Positions 1 to 6,688 of a stretch of DNA of 6,688 nucleotides are shown here, one piece after another. The stretch is from contig CANGNU010000054.1 of the NCBI GenBank assembly GCA_947455365.1, positions 1 through 6,688 on the forward strand, given 5' to 3'. The notes under the pieces were generated by a model. It made no database searches and was not told the DNA's origin. It worked only from the letters and a program-made list of their open reading frames with translations. The translations under genes and the position numbers were made by a program. The first letter of the stretch is position 1. Every line of letters starts with the position of its first letter. This stretch comes from Rickettsiales bacterium (GTDB lineage: Bacteria > Pseudomonadota > Alphaproteobacteria > Rickettsiales > UBA1997).

Positions 1-477
1 ACCAAAGTAAAAAGCGATTTCTGCTGCATTTTTGTTGGCTCAGACCACGGCCATCGCGGCTTTCGCAAAAAAATTGAACAAAGAATTATTAAGATGGGAT
101 TGGAAGGAAAAGTAAAATTTGTTGGCAATTGCAAAGATATGCCTGTTGCTTATGCAATTGCTAATTTGGTGGTCTCTGCAAGCACGCGCCCAGAGGCTTT
201 TGGCCGCATTGCAATTGAAGCGCAGGCAATGAAAAAAGTAATTATTGCAACAAATATTGGCGGTTCACTTGAAACAATTATTGATGGCAAAACTGGCTTT
301 TTAGTTGAAGTAAATAATGCTGAAAAAATGGCTGAATTAATTGATGAAGCCTTGACCATGCCAGCTGCACGCTTTAATAAAATTTGTGAAAATGCGCGCC
401 AACATGTTGAAGAAAATTTCTCCAGCAAAAAAATGTGCGCCAAAACAATTGAAATTTATCGTGAAATGATGCGTTAA
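1..477 (+). CDS. Glycosyltransferase family 4, C-terminal part (5' end outside window)
   Basis: The reading frame is open from base 1, so only the last 158 residues are visible; the ATG at 94 is internal (visible residue 32), not the start. The fragment is the C-terminal nucleotide-sugar-binding Rossmann domain of a GT-B enzyme. It shows the FVGSDHG strand-turn, the LEGKVKFVG strand, and the GT4 E-x7-E signature (visible residues Glu65 and Glu73, in PEAFGRIAIE). Next come the IATNIGG and DGKTGFLV segments that contact the donor sugar nucleotide. The STRPEAFGR..EAQAM wording is typical of alphaproteobacterial LPS-core or lipid-linked sugar transferases. I therefore infer a retaining transferase acting on the cytoplasmic face of the inner membrane; the actual sugar and acceptor cannot be read. 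It ends 3 bp from the convergent ribD stop codon. Confidence 0.88.
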   Translation, partial: TKVKSDFCCIFVGSDHGHRGFRKKIEQRIIKMGLEGKVKFVGNCKDMPVAYAIANLVVSASTRPEAFGRIAIEAQAMKKVIIATNIGGSLETIIDGKTGFLVEVNNAEKMAELIDEALTMPAARFNKICENARQHVEENFSSKKMCAKTIEIYREMMR

Positions 478-492
478 AAATCACGAATTTTT
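459..492 (+). terminator. Possible weak terminator at the convergent gene ends
   Basis: TCGTGA (459-464) and TCACGA (481-486) form a perfect 6-bp stem around a 16-nt loop, followed by A and then five T (488-492). It overlaps the last codons of both the glycosyltransferase gene and ribD. An alternative, mutually exclusive pairing is TTATCG (456-461) with CGATAA (494-499). The stem is short and the loop large, so this may be only a weak terminator for the + strand gene. Confidence 0.3.
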
Positions 493-1593
493 GCGATAAA
501 AACTGACAAAATCTTCTTGGTTAATTTCTCTAACCTCAATGCGCTTAAATCCTTGCAGCGCCTCATCTGGTGAGTTTAAATTAAAATCACCAATAGCAGC
601 AATTCCATCATTGCCAATAATCTTTTTATTTTGAATCCACGCTAATTCATCAACCAAATTTTCTTGCAAAAATTGTGTTGCTAAATTTTTCCCCCCTTCA
701 ATTAAGATAGAGTTAAAGCCGCTCTGGCAAATGGTTTGCAGGGCCGATGGTAAAAATATTCTGCCATTTTTTTCTGCGCCAAAAATAATTTCTACACCAA
801 GATTTTTTAACTTAGCAATATTTTCTTCGTGCTGTGAAGCCTTGCTAGCGCTGGTTAAAATGATGGTACGAATTTTTTTTGCAGTTTGAAAAATTTGCAA
901 TTCGCAAGAAAAATTAATTTCATTAGCAATAATAATTCTTGCGGGAGAATGCTGTGAAAGCCCAGCCAGCCTGCAATCAAGCAAGGGGTTGTCATGACGC
1001 AAAGTGTTGGCGCCAATTAATATTGCATCATTTTCTGCGCGCAAATAATGGGCAAATTGGCGCGCTTTCTCGCTGGTAATCCACTTGCTGGCAAAGTTTT
1101 TGGTGGCAATTTTTCCATCTAAGCTGGTGGCAAGTTTTAGTGTGACGAAAGGCAGGCCAAGGGTTCGCACCTTAAAAAAACCGCGATTAATTTCGACAGA
1201 TTCTTTTTCTAAAACGCCGCAAGTCACATCAATATTGGCTGCGCGCAGTTTGGCAATTCCGCCGCCATTAACACGAGAATCGGGATCAATCGCAGCAACA
1301 ACCACTCTGGCAAATTTGTGGGCGATAATTTGATCAACACAAGCAGGCGTTAATCCTTGATGAGAGCAGGGCTCAAGCGTTACGAAAAGCGTGGCGCCTG
1401 CAAGAATTTTTTTATCAGCAACTTTATTGATAGCAATAGTTTCGGCGTGAGGACGCCCGCCAGCAGCGGTTACGCCAGTTGCAATAATTTCACCATCTTT
1501 TACAATAACGCAGCCTACAACTGGATTGGGCGCGGTCAAACCAAGGTTTTTCTTAGCTAAATTTAAGGCAAGGGAAATAAATTTTTTGTCCAT
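481..1593 (-). CDS. ribD: Bifunctional riboflavin biosynthesis protein RibD (deaminase/reductase)
   Basis: RibD carries out two consecutive cytosolic steps of riboflavin synthesis. It deaminates 2,5-diamino-6-ribosylamino-pyrimidinone 5'-phosphate and then reduces the ribosyl side chain with NADPH. The protein is 370 residues, the normal full length. The N-terminal zinc deaminase domain (about 1-145) has APNPVVGCVIV, then His49-Ala-Glu51 (zinc ligand and catalytic Glu), then Pro75-Cys76 and Cys85 in EPCSHQGLTPAC. The reductase domain (about 146-366) has LKLATSLDGKIA (152-163), WITS (171-174), the IGANTLRHDNP loop (193-203) and the EGG nucleotide-binding turn at 299-301. All expected catalytic residues are present. 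The start is the ATG complementary to 1591-1593, with no clear Shine-Dalgarno sequence. The gene stands alone here: no nrdR, ribE, ribBA or ribH is adjacent, unlike the common alphaproteobacterial rib cluster. Confidence 0.97.
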   Translation of the reverse strand: MDKKFISLALNLAKKNLGLTAPNPVVGCVIVKDGEIIATGVTAAGGRPHAETIAINKVADKKILAGATLFVTLEPCSHQGLTPACVDQIIAHKFARVVVAAIDPDSRVNGGGIAKLRAANIDVTCGVLEKESVEINRGFFKVRTLGLPFVTLKLATSLDGKIATKNFASKWITSEKARQFAHYLRAENDAILIGANTLRHDNPLLDCRLAGLSQHSPARIIIANEINFSCELQIFQTAKKIRTIILTSASKASQHEENIAKLKNLGVEIIFGAEKNGRIFLPSALQTICQSGFNSILIEGGKNLATQFLQENLVDELAWIQNKKIIGNDGIAAIGDFNLNSPDEALQGFKRIEVREINQEDFVSFYRKNS

Positions 1594-1670
1594 TTTCTGC
1601 TAGTAATTTTACAAACAAACCTTGTAGAATAAGGCGATGTTTCAATTAACAATGATAAATTTTTTTCAAA
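1594..1670. promoter_or_regulatory. Divergent ribD / lipoprotein intergenic region
   Basis: These 77 bp must hold the start signals for ribD (leftward) and the first lipoprotein gene (rightward). On the + strand TAGAAT at 1625-1630 is a 5/6 match to a -10 box, but no convincing -35 box lies 16-18 bp upstream. It sits inside CCTTGTAGAATAAGG (1620-1634), whose arms CCTT and AAGG form an imperfect palindrome. The string CCTTGT-tAgAAT resembles CCTTGTTATAAT upstream of groES. I found no convincing leftward promoter for ribD. Confidence 0.25.
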
Positions 1671-2087
1671 ATGTGGCGTAACGGGCTTGGTTTAAAGTCT
1701 ATTCTTGCAATTTTAATTAGCCTAGTTGTTTTTACTTCCTGCGTTAGAGACGATTCCATTCCAATTGAGTCGCGCGACAGGCGCTATAGCACTTTGCCAA
1801 AAACTACCCCAGTTGCGCCACCTTTGCCTGCGCAATATCAGCAGCAATATCAACCGCAATATGGCCAACCTTATCAGCAGCCTTATTATCAACAGCCTTA
1901 TGCGCCGCAGCCATACCGGCCACAGTCCTACCAGTCACAGCCTTATCAGCAGCCTTATTATGGCGCTCCTAATTCTCGCGCTTATGGCAATCCCTATGAT
2001 TTTGCTCCAAATCCAGCCGTTGCTCAGCAGCCAACCTCAGATAACGACCAAGATTATGTCATACCCAATGAATATTTTTTAAGATAG
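1671..2087 (+). CDS. Small Gln/Tyr/Pro-rich lipoprotein, first of a tandem pair
   Basis: I do not recognise this family. The 138-residue product has a lipoprotein signal peptide: basic residues Arg3 and Lys9, a hydrophobic stretch 10-22, and a lipobox-like VFTSC placing the lipidated cysteine at Cys24. The mature part would be anchored in the inner or outer membrane facing the periplasm. Residues 55-97 are a low-complexity tract built from QPY, QQY and QQPYY units, with no predicted fold. A distinct C-terminal block follows: SRAYGNPYDFAPNP (102-115) and then DNDQDYVIPNEY (124-135). The same block, slightly changed, ends the next gene's product, so the two look like paralogues. The start at 1671 has no Shine-Dalgarno sequence but gives the shortest complete signal peptide. 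Function unknown; an envelope-structural or surface role is only a guess. It is separated by 129 bp from the second copy. Confidence 0.8.
   Translation: MWRNGLGLKSILAILISLVVFTSCVRDDSIPIESRDRRYSTLPKTTPVAPPLPAQYQQQYQPQYGQPYQQPYYQQPYAPQPYRPQSYQSQPYQQPYYGAPNSRAYGNPYDFAPNPAVAQQPTSDNDQDYVIPNEYFLR
1869..1961 (+). repeat. In-frame direct repeat inside first lipoprotein gene
   Basis: A 21-bp sequence occurs identically at 1869-1889 and 1941-1961, 72 bp (24 codons) apart, and encodes PYQQPYY both times. Its core CAGCCTTAT (Gln-Pro-Tyr) occurs four times, at 1878, 1893, 1938 and 1950, all in the same frame. The identical nucleotides, not just residues, suggest recent unit duplication or gene conversion rather than amino-acid selection alone. 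Confidence 0.8.
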
Positions 2088-2147
2088 CAAAAATGGCTGC
2101 TTTCACTACACAATATTGCTTTGCAGAGTAAAAAATTTGCTTTCTTA

Positions 2148-2175
2148 TTGTCAGTTTTTTTCTTCCATCTAAAGT
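2148..2175 (+). promoter_or_regulatory. Candidate promoter of second lipoprotein gene
   Basis: TTGTCA (2148-2153, 5/6 to the -35 consensus) lies 16 bp before TAAAGT (2170-2175, 4/6 to the -10 consensus). Transcription would begin near 2182, leaving a leader of about 35 nt before the second lipoprotein. The match is moderate and in AT-rich DNA, so chance is possible. The rest of the 2088-2216 gap shows no clear terminator. Confidence 0.25.
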
Positions 2176-2216
2176 GCTCGCCCCCACATTATACCCAACT
2201 TTAATCATTTACAATA

Positions 2217-2654
2217 ATGCTGCTTATTTGCCAAAAATTTTTGCGCGTTGTTAAGATTGCCTGCAGCTTCTTGCTGTTTTTTATTTTTTCTTGCTCTGTA
2301 AATAGTAATGTGCCAAATTACCGTGATAATCAGGCGGTTAATCCGCAGCAATATCAACAGCGGCCACCAGCAGTGAAGGCGGTGCCAGATTATTACTATC
2401 GCCAACCTTACGCAGCGCCGCAACAGGCGCCGCAATATCAGGGTTATCAGCAGCAATATCAAAGCCGTCCGCCGCAGCCGCAATATCCAGCATCAAGGCT
2501 TTATAATAATCCGTACGATTTTGCGCCAAGCCCGCAATATCCCGCTTATGATAGCGACCAATATTATGTGCCGCCTTCATATTACAATGGTTACGAAGGC
2601 GTGCCGCAGGTTGGTGATGATTATAAACAAAAAGGCGTTAGTGGCCGACAATAA
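2217..2654 (+). CDS. Small Gln/Tyr/Pro-rich lipoprotein, second of a tandem pair
   Basis: The family is unrecognised. The 145-residue product starts with a basic region (Lys7, Arg10, Lys13), a hydrophobic core 14-24 and a lipobox-like FIFSC giving Cys26 as the lipidated residue. A Gln/Tyr/Pro-rich disordered tract (about 42-91) follows, with repeated QYQ, QQY and PQY units. The C-terminal block SRLYNNPYDFAPSP (93-106) and DSDQYYVPPSYY (112-123) matches that of the upstream lipoprotein almost position for position. A further 22 residues, absent from the first copy, carry Gly, Asp and Lys. Outside the block the two proteins align only by composition. The gene stops 10 bp before grxC, so the two are probably co-transcribed; whether that reflects a functional link is unknown. 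No Shine-Dalgarno sequence precedes the ATG at 2217. Function cannot be assigned. Confidence 0.8.
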   Translation: MLLICQKFLRVVKIACSFLLFFIFSCSVNSNVPNYRDNQAVNPQQYQQRPPAVKAVPDYYYRQPYAAPQQAPQYQGYQQQYQSRPPQPQYPASRLYNNPYDFAPSPQYPAYDSDQYYVPPSYYNGYEGVPQVGDDYKQKGVSGRQ

Positions 2655-2664
2655 TTTTTAATAT

Positions 2665-2919
2665 ATGAAAGAAGTAATAATTTATAGCAAAGACCCTTGT
2701 CCTTATTGCGTTAAGGCCAAAATGCTTTTACAGCACAAAAAGGTAAATTTTGTGGAAATTAAAGTGACTAGCGATGAGTTGCGTCAAGAGGTGGTGCAAA
2801 AATCGGGTGGGCGAATGACGGTGCCGCAAATTTTTATTGGCGGTGCACATGTTGGTGGTTGCGATGATTTATACGCGCTTGAAGCCAATGGAGAACTGGA
2901 TAAAATGCTGTCGGCGTAA
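2665..2919 (+). CDS. grxC: Glutaredoxin 3 (class I dithiol)
   Basis: This is a complete 84-residue class I glutaredoxin, a cytosolic thiol-disulfide oxidoreductase that uses glutathione to reduce protein disulfides and mixed disulfides. The dithiol active site is Cys12-Pro-Tyr-Cys15. Thr52-Val-Pro54 supplies the cis-proline that positions glutathione, and Gly64-Gly-Cys-Asp-Asp68 is the GGCDD glutathione-binding turn. Length and residue spacing match the GrxC type; the CPYC motif separates it from monothiol CGFS glutaredoxins. The ATG at 2665 lies 10 bp after the second lipoprotein stop codon in an A/U-rich leader without a Shine-Dalgarno sequence, which suggests translation from the same transcript. 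groES begins 101 bp downstream with its own candidate promoter. Confidence 0.96.
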   Translation: MKEVIIYSKDPCPYCVKAKMLLQHKKVNFVEIKVTSDELRQEVVQKSGGRMTVPQIFIGGAHVGGCDDLYALEANGELDKMLSA

Positions 2920-2934
2920 TTTTTTTTCGTCAAG

Positions 2935-2966
2935 CCCTTGTTATAATTTGTCAGAGTAATTAGATT
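2935..2966 (+). promoter_or_regulatory. Candidate groESL promoter (heat-shock-like or sigma-70)
   Basis: Several overlapping signals lie here. CCCTTG (2935-2940) resembles the -35 core of RpoH promoters. TTGTTA (2938-2943) and TAGATT (2961-2966), 17 bp apart, are each 4/6 matches to sigma-70 boxes. TATAAT (2942-2947) is a perfect -10 box, but the -35 position before it is only a T-run. I cannot tell which is used. No CIRCE operator (TTAGCACTC-N9-GAGTGCTAA) is present between 2920 and 3020. Confidence 0.4.
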
Positions 2967-3020
2967 GTCCTGCAAGAGCCGCATTTCAGGCTTTGATATT
3001 AATTTCAAAATTACGAATTT

Positions 3021-3308
3021 ATGAATATTAGACCATTACACGACCGCGTGTTGATTGAGCGCGTTGAAGCTGAAGCAAAAACTGCAGGTGGAATTATTAT
3101 CCCCGATACCGCTAAAGAAAAACCAGCTGAAGGTAAAATTGTTGCCGTAGGAAAAGGTGCTCGCGATGAAGCAGGAAAGCTTGTGGCGCTTGATGTAAAA
3201 GTGGGTGACAAAGTTCTTTTTGCCAAATGGGGCGGCACCGAAGTTAAAGTTGATGGTAAAGAATTAATTATTGTCAAAGAGTCGGATATTCTTGCGGTTG
3301 TAGAGTAG
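3021..3308 (+). CDS. groES: Co-chaperonin GroES (Hsp10)
   Basis: GroES forms the seven-fold lid that closes the GroEL folding chamber in the cytosol. The 95-residue protein has the usual length and start ([18 protein letters not shown]). The flexible mobile loop spans about 17-33 and contains Gly23-Gly24 followed by the hydrophobic tripeptide Ile25-Ile26-Ile27, which docks on the GroEL apical domain. The beta-barrel core follows, with the conserved [10 protein letters not shown] and [16 protein letters not shown] segments and the ending ESDILAVVE. The ATG at 3021 is preceded by a U/A-rich leader without a Shine-Dalgarno sequence. groEL starts 64 bp after the stop codon, in the standard order. 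Confidence 0.98.
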   Translation: MNIRPLHDRVLIERVEAEAKTAGGIIIPDTAKEKPAEGKIVAVGKGARDEAGKLVALDVKVGDKVLFAKWGGTEVKVDGKELIIVKESDILAVVE

Positions 3309-3329
3309 GGACAGGTTTTAAACCTGACC
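3309..3329 (+). other. Hairpin directly after groES stop codon
   Basis: CAGGTTT (3312-3318) and AAACCTG (3320-3326) are perfect complements around a single T. In RNA the innermost pairs would open to form the loop. Outside an A-A mismatch, GG (3309-3310) pairs with CC (3328-3329). It begins at the base after the groES stop and has no U-tract behind it, so it is unlikely to be a terminator. It may influence the groES/groEL ratio by attenuation, processing or mRNA stability; that role is inference. Confidence 0.6.
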
Positions 3330-3360
3330 ATTTCACAGATAAAAAAATATTATTAATTAA

Positions 3361-5029
<1,669 letters not shown>

Positions 5030-5031
<2 letters not shown>

Positions 5032-5054
5032 ATTAAAATCTGCGATTTTAATTT
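5030..5054 (+). other. Hairpin overlapping groEL stop codon
   Basis: AAATTAAAATC (5030-5040) and GATTTTAATTT (5044-5054) are perfect 11-bp complements around a TGC loop. The left arm begins inside the groEL TAA stop (5029-5031). No T-run follows, and the real terminator lies 46 bp further on. The stem is almost all A-T, so its stability is modest. A 3'-UTR role such as blocking exonucleases is possible but inferred. Confidence 0.6.
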
Positions 5055-5099
5055 GAGGGTTTCTAGGAAGTAAAGCTTCATACTCAATAAACTTTTTCT

Positions 5100-5137
5100 A
5101 AAAAAAAGGCGAGTCATTAATTTGGCTCGCCTTTTTT
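5100..5137 (+). terminator. Intrinsic terminator of the groESL operon
   Basis: GGCGAGTCA (5108-5116) pairs with TGGCTCGCC (5123-5131) in a 9-bp stem containing one G-U wobble, around the loop TTAATT. Six T (5132-5137) follow, and an A-run (5100-5107) precedes it that can pair with the T-tract. This is a textbook Rho-independent terminator. The flanking A- and T-runs would also let it work from the opposite strand, but no gene faces it from the right. Confidence 0.88.
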
Positions 5138-5177
5138 ATTTTCACTGAATAATCGCCATCTTTTTTAAAAATAACCG

Positions 5178-5206
5178 TTAGAAATTAAAATTTACCAAAC
5201 TACAAT
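5178..5206 (+). promoter_or_regulatory. Candidate ppa promoter
   Basis: After the groESL terminator, ppa needs its own promoter. TACAAT (5201-5206) matches a -10 box at 5/6 positions. TTAGAA (5178-5183), 17 bp upstream, is a poor -35 box (3/6). Transcription would start near 5213, leaving a leader of about 25 nt with no Shine-Dalgarno sequence. Confidence 0.3.
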
Positions 5207-5236
5207 TCGCTGCAATATTACCAATTATTTTATTTT

Positions 5237-5767
5237 ATGAATATCGACAAAATTTCCATCGGCAAAAATGCCCCACACCAAGTTAATGTTATCATCGAAG
5301 TGCCAATGAACGCTTCCGACCCCGTAAAATATGAGATGGATAAAGACTCTGGTGCAATTTTTGTTGACCGCTTCATTGCCACGCCAATGTATTACCCATG
5401 CAATTATGGCTTCATTCCCCACACACTTTCTGATGACGGCGACCCTTGCGATGTATTGGTTGTTTCAGATTTTCCAGTTGTTCCCGGCGCAGTAATTGCC
5501 GCAAAACCAGTGGGCGTTTTAATTATGGAAGATGAAAAAGGCATGGACGAAAAAATTATCGCCGTGCCCGCAATGAAGCTAAATTCGCAGTTTGAAGCCA
5601 TTGAATCTTACGAAGAATTGCCAAAAAATTTAATTGCAAAAATTTCACATTTTTTTGAGCATTACAAAGATTTAGAAAAAGGCAAATGGGTGAAAGTAAA
5701 AGGCTTTGAAGGGGCGGAAAAGGCTCGTCAGTTGATTGAAGAAGGTATGGCAAGAAATAAAAAATAA
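5237..5767 (+). CDS. ppa: Inorganic pyrophosphatase, family I
   Basis: The soluble cytosolic enzyme hydrolyses pyrophosphate to two phosphates with Mg2+ and so pulls biosynthetic reactions forward. The 176-residue protein has the length of prokaryotic family I enzymes. The metal site signature is Asp67-Gly-Asp69-Pro-Cys-Asp72, with Cys where Val or Ile is usual. Active-site residues are seen in KYEMDKDSGAIFVDRF (31-46) and MYYPCNYGFIP (51-61). The near-invariant HFFEHYKDLEKGKWVKV segment lies near the C-terminus. Wording such as VVPGAVI and MDEKIIAVP resembles rickettsial Ppa, one of the clues to the host lineage. The ATG at 5237 sits in a U-rich leader with no Shine-Dalgarno sequence. tolQ starts 49 bp after the stop codon, so the two may share a transcript. 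Confidence 0.98.
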   Translation: MNIDKISIGKNAPHQVNVIIEVPMNASDPVKYEMDKDSGAIFVDRFIATPMYYPCNYGFIPHTLSDDGDPCDVLVVSDFPVVPGAVIAAKPVGVLIMEDEKGMDEKIIAVPAMKLNSQFEAIESYEELPKNLIAKISHFFEHYKDLEKGKWVKVKGFEGAEKARQLIEEGMARNKK

Positions 5768-5816
5768 GTTTGTTAATTTACCACACTTTTATACTCAATT
5801 TTACCCCCTAGAAGCT

Positions 5817-6497
5817 ATGGAAAAATCAGTTTCGCTAATCAATCTAATTTTTCAGGCCGATTTTGTCGTGCAGCTTGTCATGCTAATGTTGGCGGGCGCT
5901 TCGCTCTGGTGCTGGGCGATAATTTTTGACAAAATTATGAAATTTCGTCTGTTAAAAATTCGCAGCGAAAGTTTTGAACAAGCTTTTGAAACTATGAAAA
6001 TTGAAGACCTTTATGTTGAAGCGCGCAAAAATGACAATCACCCGCTAAGCCGCATCTTCATTGCTTGCATGAAGGAATGGAAAGCTAACAATGTGAAGCA
6101 AATTGTAACTGAAGGGCAAGATAAAAAATCTTCGTTAAAAGAAAGATTGAGCGCCGCAATGCAGGTGGCATCTAATCAATCGTTGCAAAAGCTAGAAAAT
6201 GGGCTGAATTTTTTGGCAATCATTGGCTCTGCGGCGCCTTTTGTAGGGCTGTTTGGCACGGTTTGGGGAATTATGTCTTCTTTTCAAGGAATAGCTGTTT
6301 CAAAAAATACTAGTTTGGCGGTGGTTGCACCGGGAATTGCGGAAGCCTTGCTAGCAACAGGTGTGGGGCTTTTTGCGGCAATTCCTGCGGTGTTTTTTTA
6401 CAATATTTTTTCGAATAAAATTAATTTATTTTCAGAGCGCGCAAATAATTTTTCGCTGCAATTGCTGAATACGCTTTCGCGCGAATTGGATAGGTAA
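5817..6497 (+). CDS. tolQ: Tol-Pal system protein TolQ (MotA/TolQ/ExbB family)
   Basis: TolQ is the inner-membrane stator protein that, with TolR, uses the proton gradient to energise TolA and Pal for outer-membrane constriction at division. Starting at 5817 gives 226 residues, close to the 230 of E. coli TolQ. An in-frame ATG at 5736 would add 27 polar residues and overlap ppa by 32 bp, so I reject it. The chosen ATG has a weak AGAAG a few bases upstream. Membrane segments lie at about 18-38, 130-155 and 165-198, with a cytoplasmic loop of roughly 90 residues between the first two. The family hallmark is intact: PFVGLFGTVWGIM (141-153), then VAPGIAEALLATGVGLFAAIPAV (170-192), including the proton-channel Thr/Gly residues. 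TolQ rather than ExbB is favoured by length and by VAPGIAEALLAT, but ExbB is not excluded because tolR does not follow. Confidence 0.92.
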   Translation: MEKSVSLINLIFQADFVVQLVMLMLAGASLWCWAIIFDKIMKFRLLKIRSESFEQAFETMKIEDLYVEARKNDNHPLSRIFIACMKEWKANNVKQIVTEGQDKKSSLKERLSAAMQVASNQSLQKLENGLNFLAIIGSAAPFVGLFGTVWGIMSSFQGIAVSKNTSLAVVAPGIAEALLATGVGLFAAIPAVFFYNIFSNKINLFSERANNFSLQLLNTLSRELDR

Positions 6498-6588
6498 TTT
6501 TAAACTGTAAAATCTCGCTTTCGGTGATTAAAAGCACAAGAGCGTGGTCAGCTGGGATTCGCGCCGCTATACAAGATCTATCAACAAT
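6498..6588. other. Intergenic spacer between tolQ and convergent gene
   Basis: This is 91 bp of non-coding DNA between two convergent stop codons. It has a GC-richer patch around 6541-6568 and only short inverted repeats, such as CGCT near 6518 with AGCG at 6541-6544. I see no convincing terminator, tRNA or tolR start here. Confidence 0.5.
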
Positions 6589-6688
6589 CTACTTCAACAA
6601 AAACACAATTCCCGCAAAAAAAGTCATCGCCCCAATTAGCCTCTTAAAGAACGCTTCGCTAATTTTTAAATGCGCTTTAAAACCAAAA
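6589..6688 (-). CDS. C-terminal end of a membrane protein, possibly TauE/SafE-like (partial)
   Basis: On the minus strand a frame open from the right window edge ends at a TAG (complement of 6589-6591), leaving 32 visible codons and no start. The peptide reads GFKAHLKISEAFFKRLIG and then AMTFFAGIVFLLK before the stop. It is an amphipathic, basic stretch followed by one hydrophobic helix that ends at the C-terminus. That layout, with the 'ISE..FKRLIG' wording, is like the last segment of TauE/SafE (DUF81) anion-exporter-type permeases. The fragment is short and other multipass membrane proteins could end this way. It runs convergently to tolQ. Confidence 0.5.
   Translation of the reverse strand, partial: FGFKAHLKISEAFFKRLIGAMTFFAGIVFLLK

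Noticed and set aside
1726..2082. 118-codon frame overlapping the first lipoprotein
   Set aside because: It is an out-of-frame reading of the repetitive Q/Y/P tract, with no signal peptide or domain of its own.
2096..2131. Possible terminator after the first lipoprotein (CTGC...GCAG)
   Set aside because: The stem is only 4 bp with a very large loop and no U-tract.
2205..2580. Two minus-strand frames across the second lipoprotein
   Set aside because: They are antisense readings of repeated CAATATC/GATATTG codons, with low-complexity products and no start context.
1671..2654. The two lipoproteins as one gene split by frameshift
   Set aside because: Each has its own signal peptide, lipobox cysteine and complete C-terminal block, so they are two genes.
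5736..5816. Upstream in-frame ATG extending tolQ by 27 residues
   Set aside because: It would overlap ppa by 32 bp and add polar residues not found in TolQ; the ATG at 5817 gives the family length.
6545..6565. tRNA-like 3' end on the minus strand (GCGAATCCCAGCTGACCA)
   Set aside because: The spacing is wrong: only 9 nt separate the T-loop-like GAAT from CCA instead of 13, the T-arm stem does not pair, and no anticodon arm can be drawn.

Overview
The window reads as ordinary chromosomal DNA from an AT-rich alphaproteobacterium. Three protein signatures point there: the RibD deaminase domain has the alphaproteobacterial GGRPHAE form; the glycosyltransferase ending matches the LPS-core type (STRPEAFGR..EAQAM); and inorganic pyrophosphatase has phrasing I associate with Rickettsiales (VVPGAVI, MEDEKGMDEKIIAVP). 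A Rickettsiales-like or related deep-branching lineage is my best guess, but the order is not proven. Almost no gene has a Shine-Dalgarno sequence; starts are preceded by U/A-rich leaders.

Left part (1-1670): the 3' end of a family-4 glycosyltransferase on the + strand meets, 3 bp later, the end of a convergent ribD gene (riboflavin synthesis). The ribD start faces a 77-bp divergent intergenic region.

Middle part (1671-2919): two consecutive small lipoprotein genes on the + strand encode Gln/Tyr/Pro-rich proteins. They share a C-terminal block (SR-x-Y-x-NPYDFAP-x-P, then D-x-DQ-x-YV-x-P-x-x-Y), so they look like diverged tandem duplicates of a family I do not recognise. A class I glutaredoxin gene (grxC) follows the second by 10 bp. 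This pair is the least explained part of the window.

Right part (2920-5137): the groES-groEL chaperonin operon. It has a possible heat-shock or housekeeping promoter but no CIRCE operator, a hairpin immediately after each of the two stop codons, and a strong intrinsic terminator at 5100-5137.

End part (5138-6688): ppa (inorganic pyrophosphatase), then tolQ of the Tol-Pal envelope machine. tolQ is not followed by tolR. Instead a convergent minus-strand gene, of which only the last 32 codons are visible, ends 91 bp beyond tolQ. It encodes a membrane-protein tail, perhaps TauE/SafE-like.

Most genes are housekeeping and are not obviously linked in function. Envelope functions (glycosyltransferase, two lipoproteins, TolQ) and proteostasis/redox functions (glutaredoxin, GroESL) are interleaved. 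No mobile element, CRISPR array, rRNA or tRNA gene was found, and no intergenic stretch exceeds about 205 bp.
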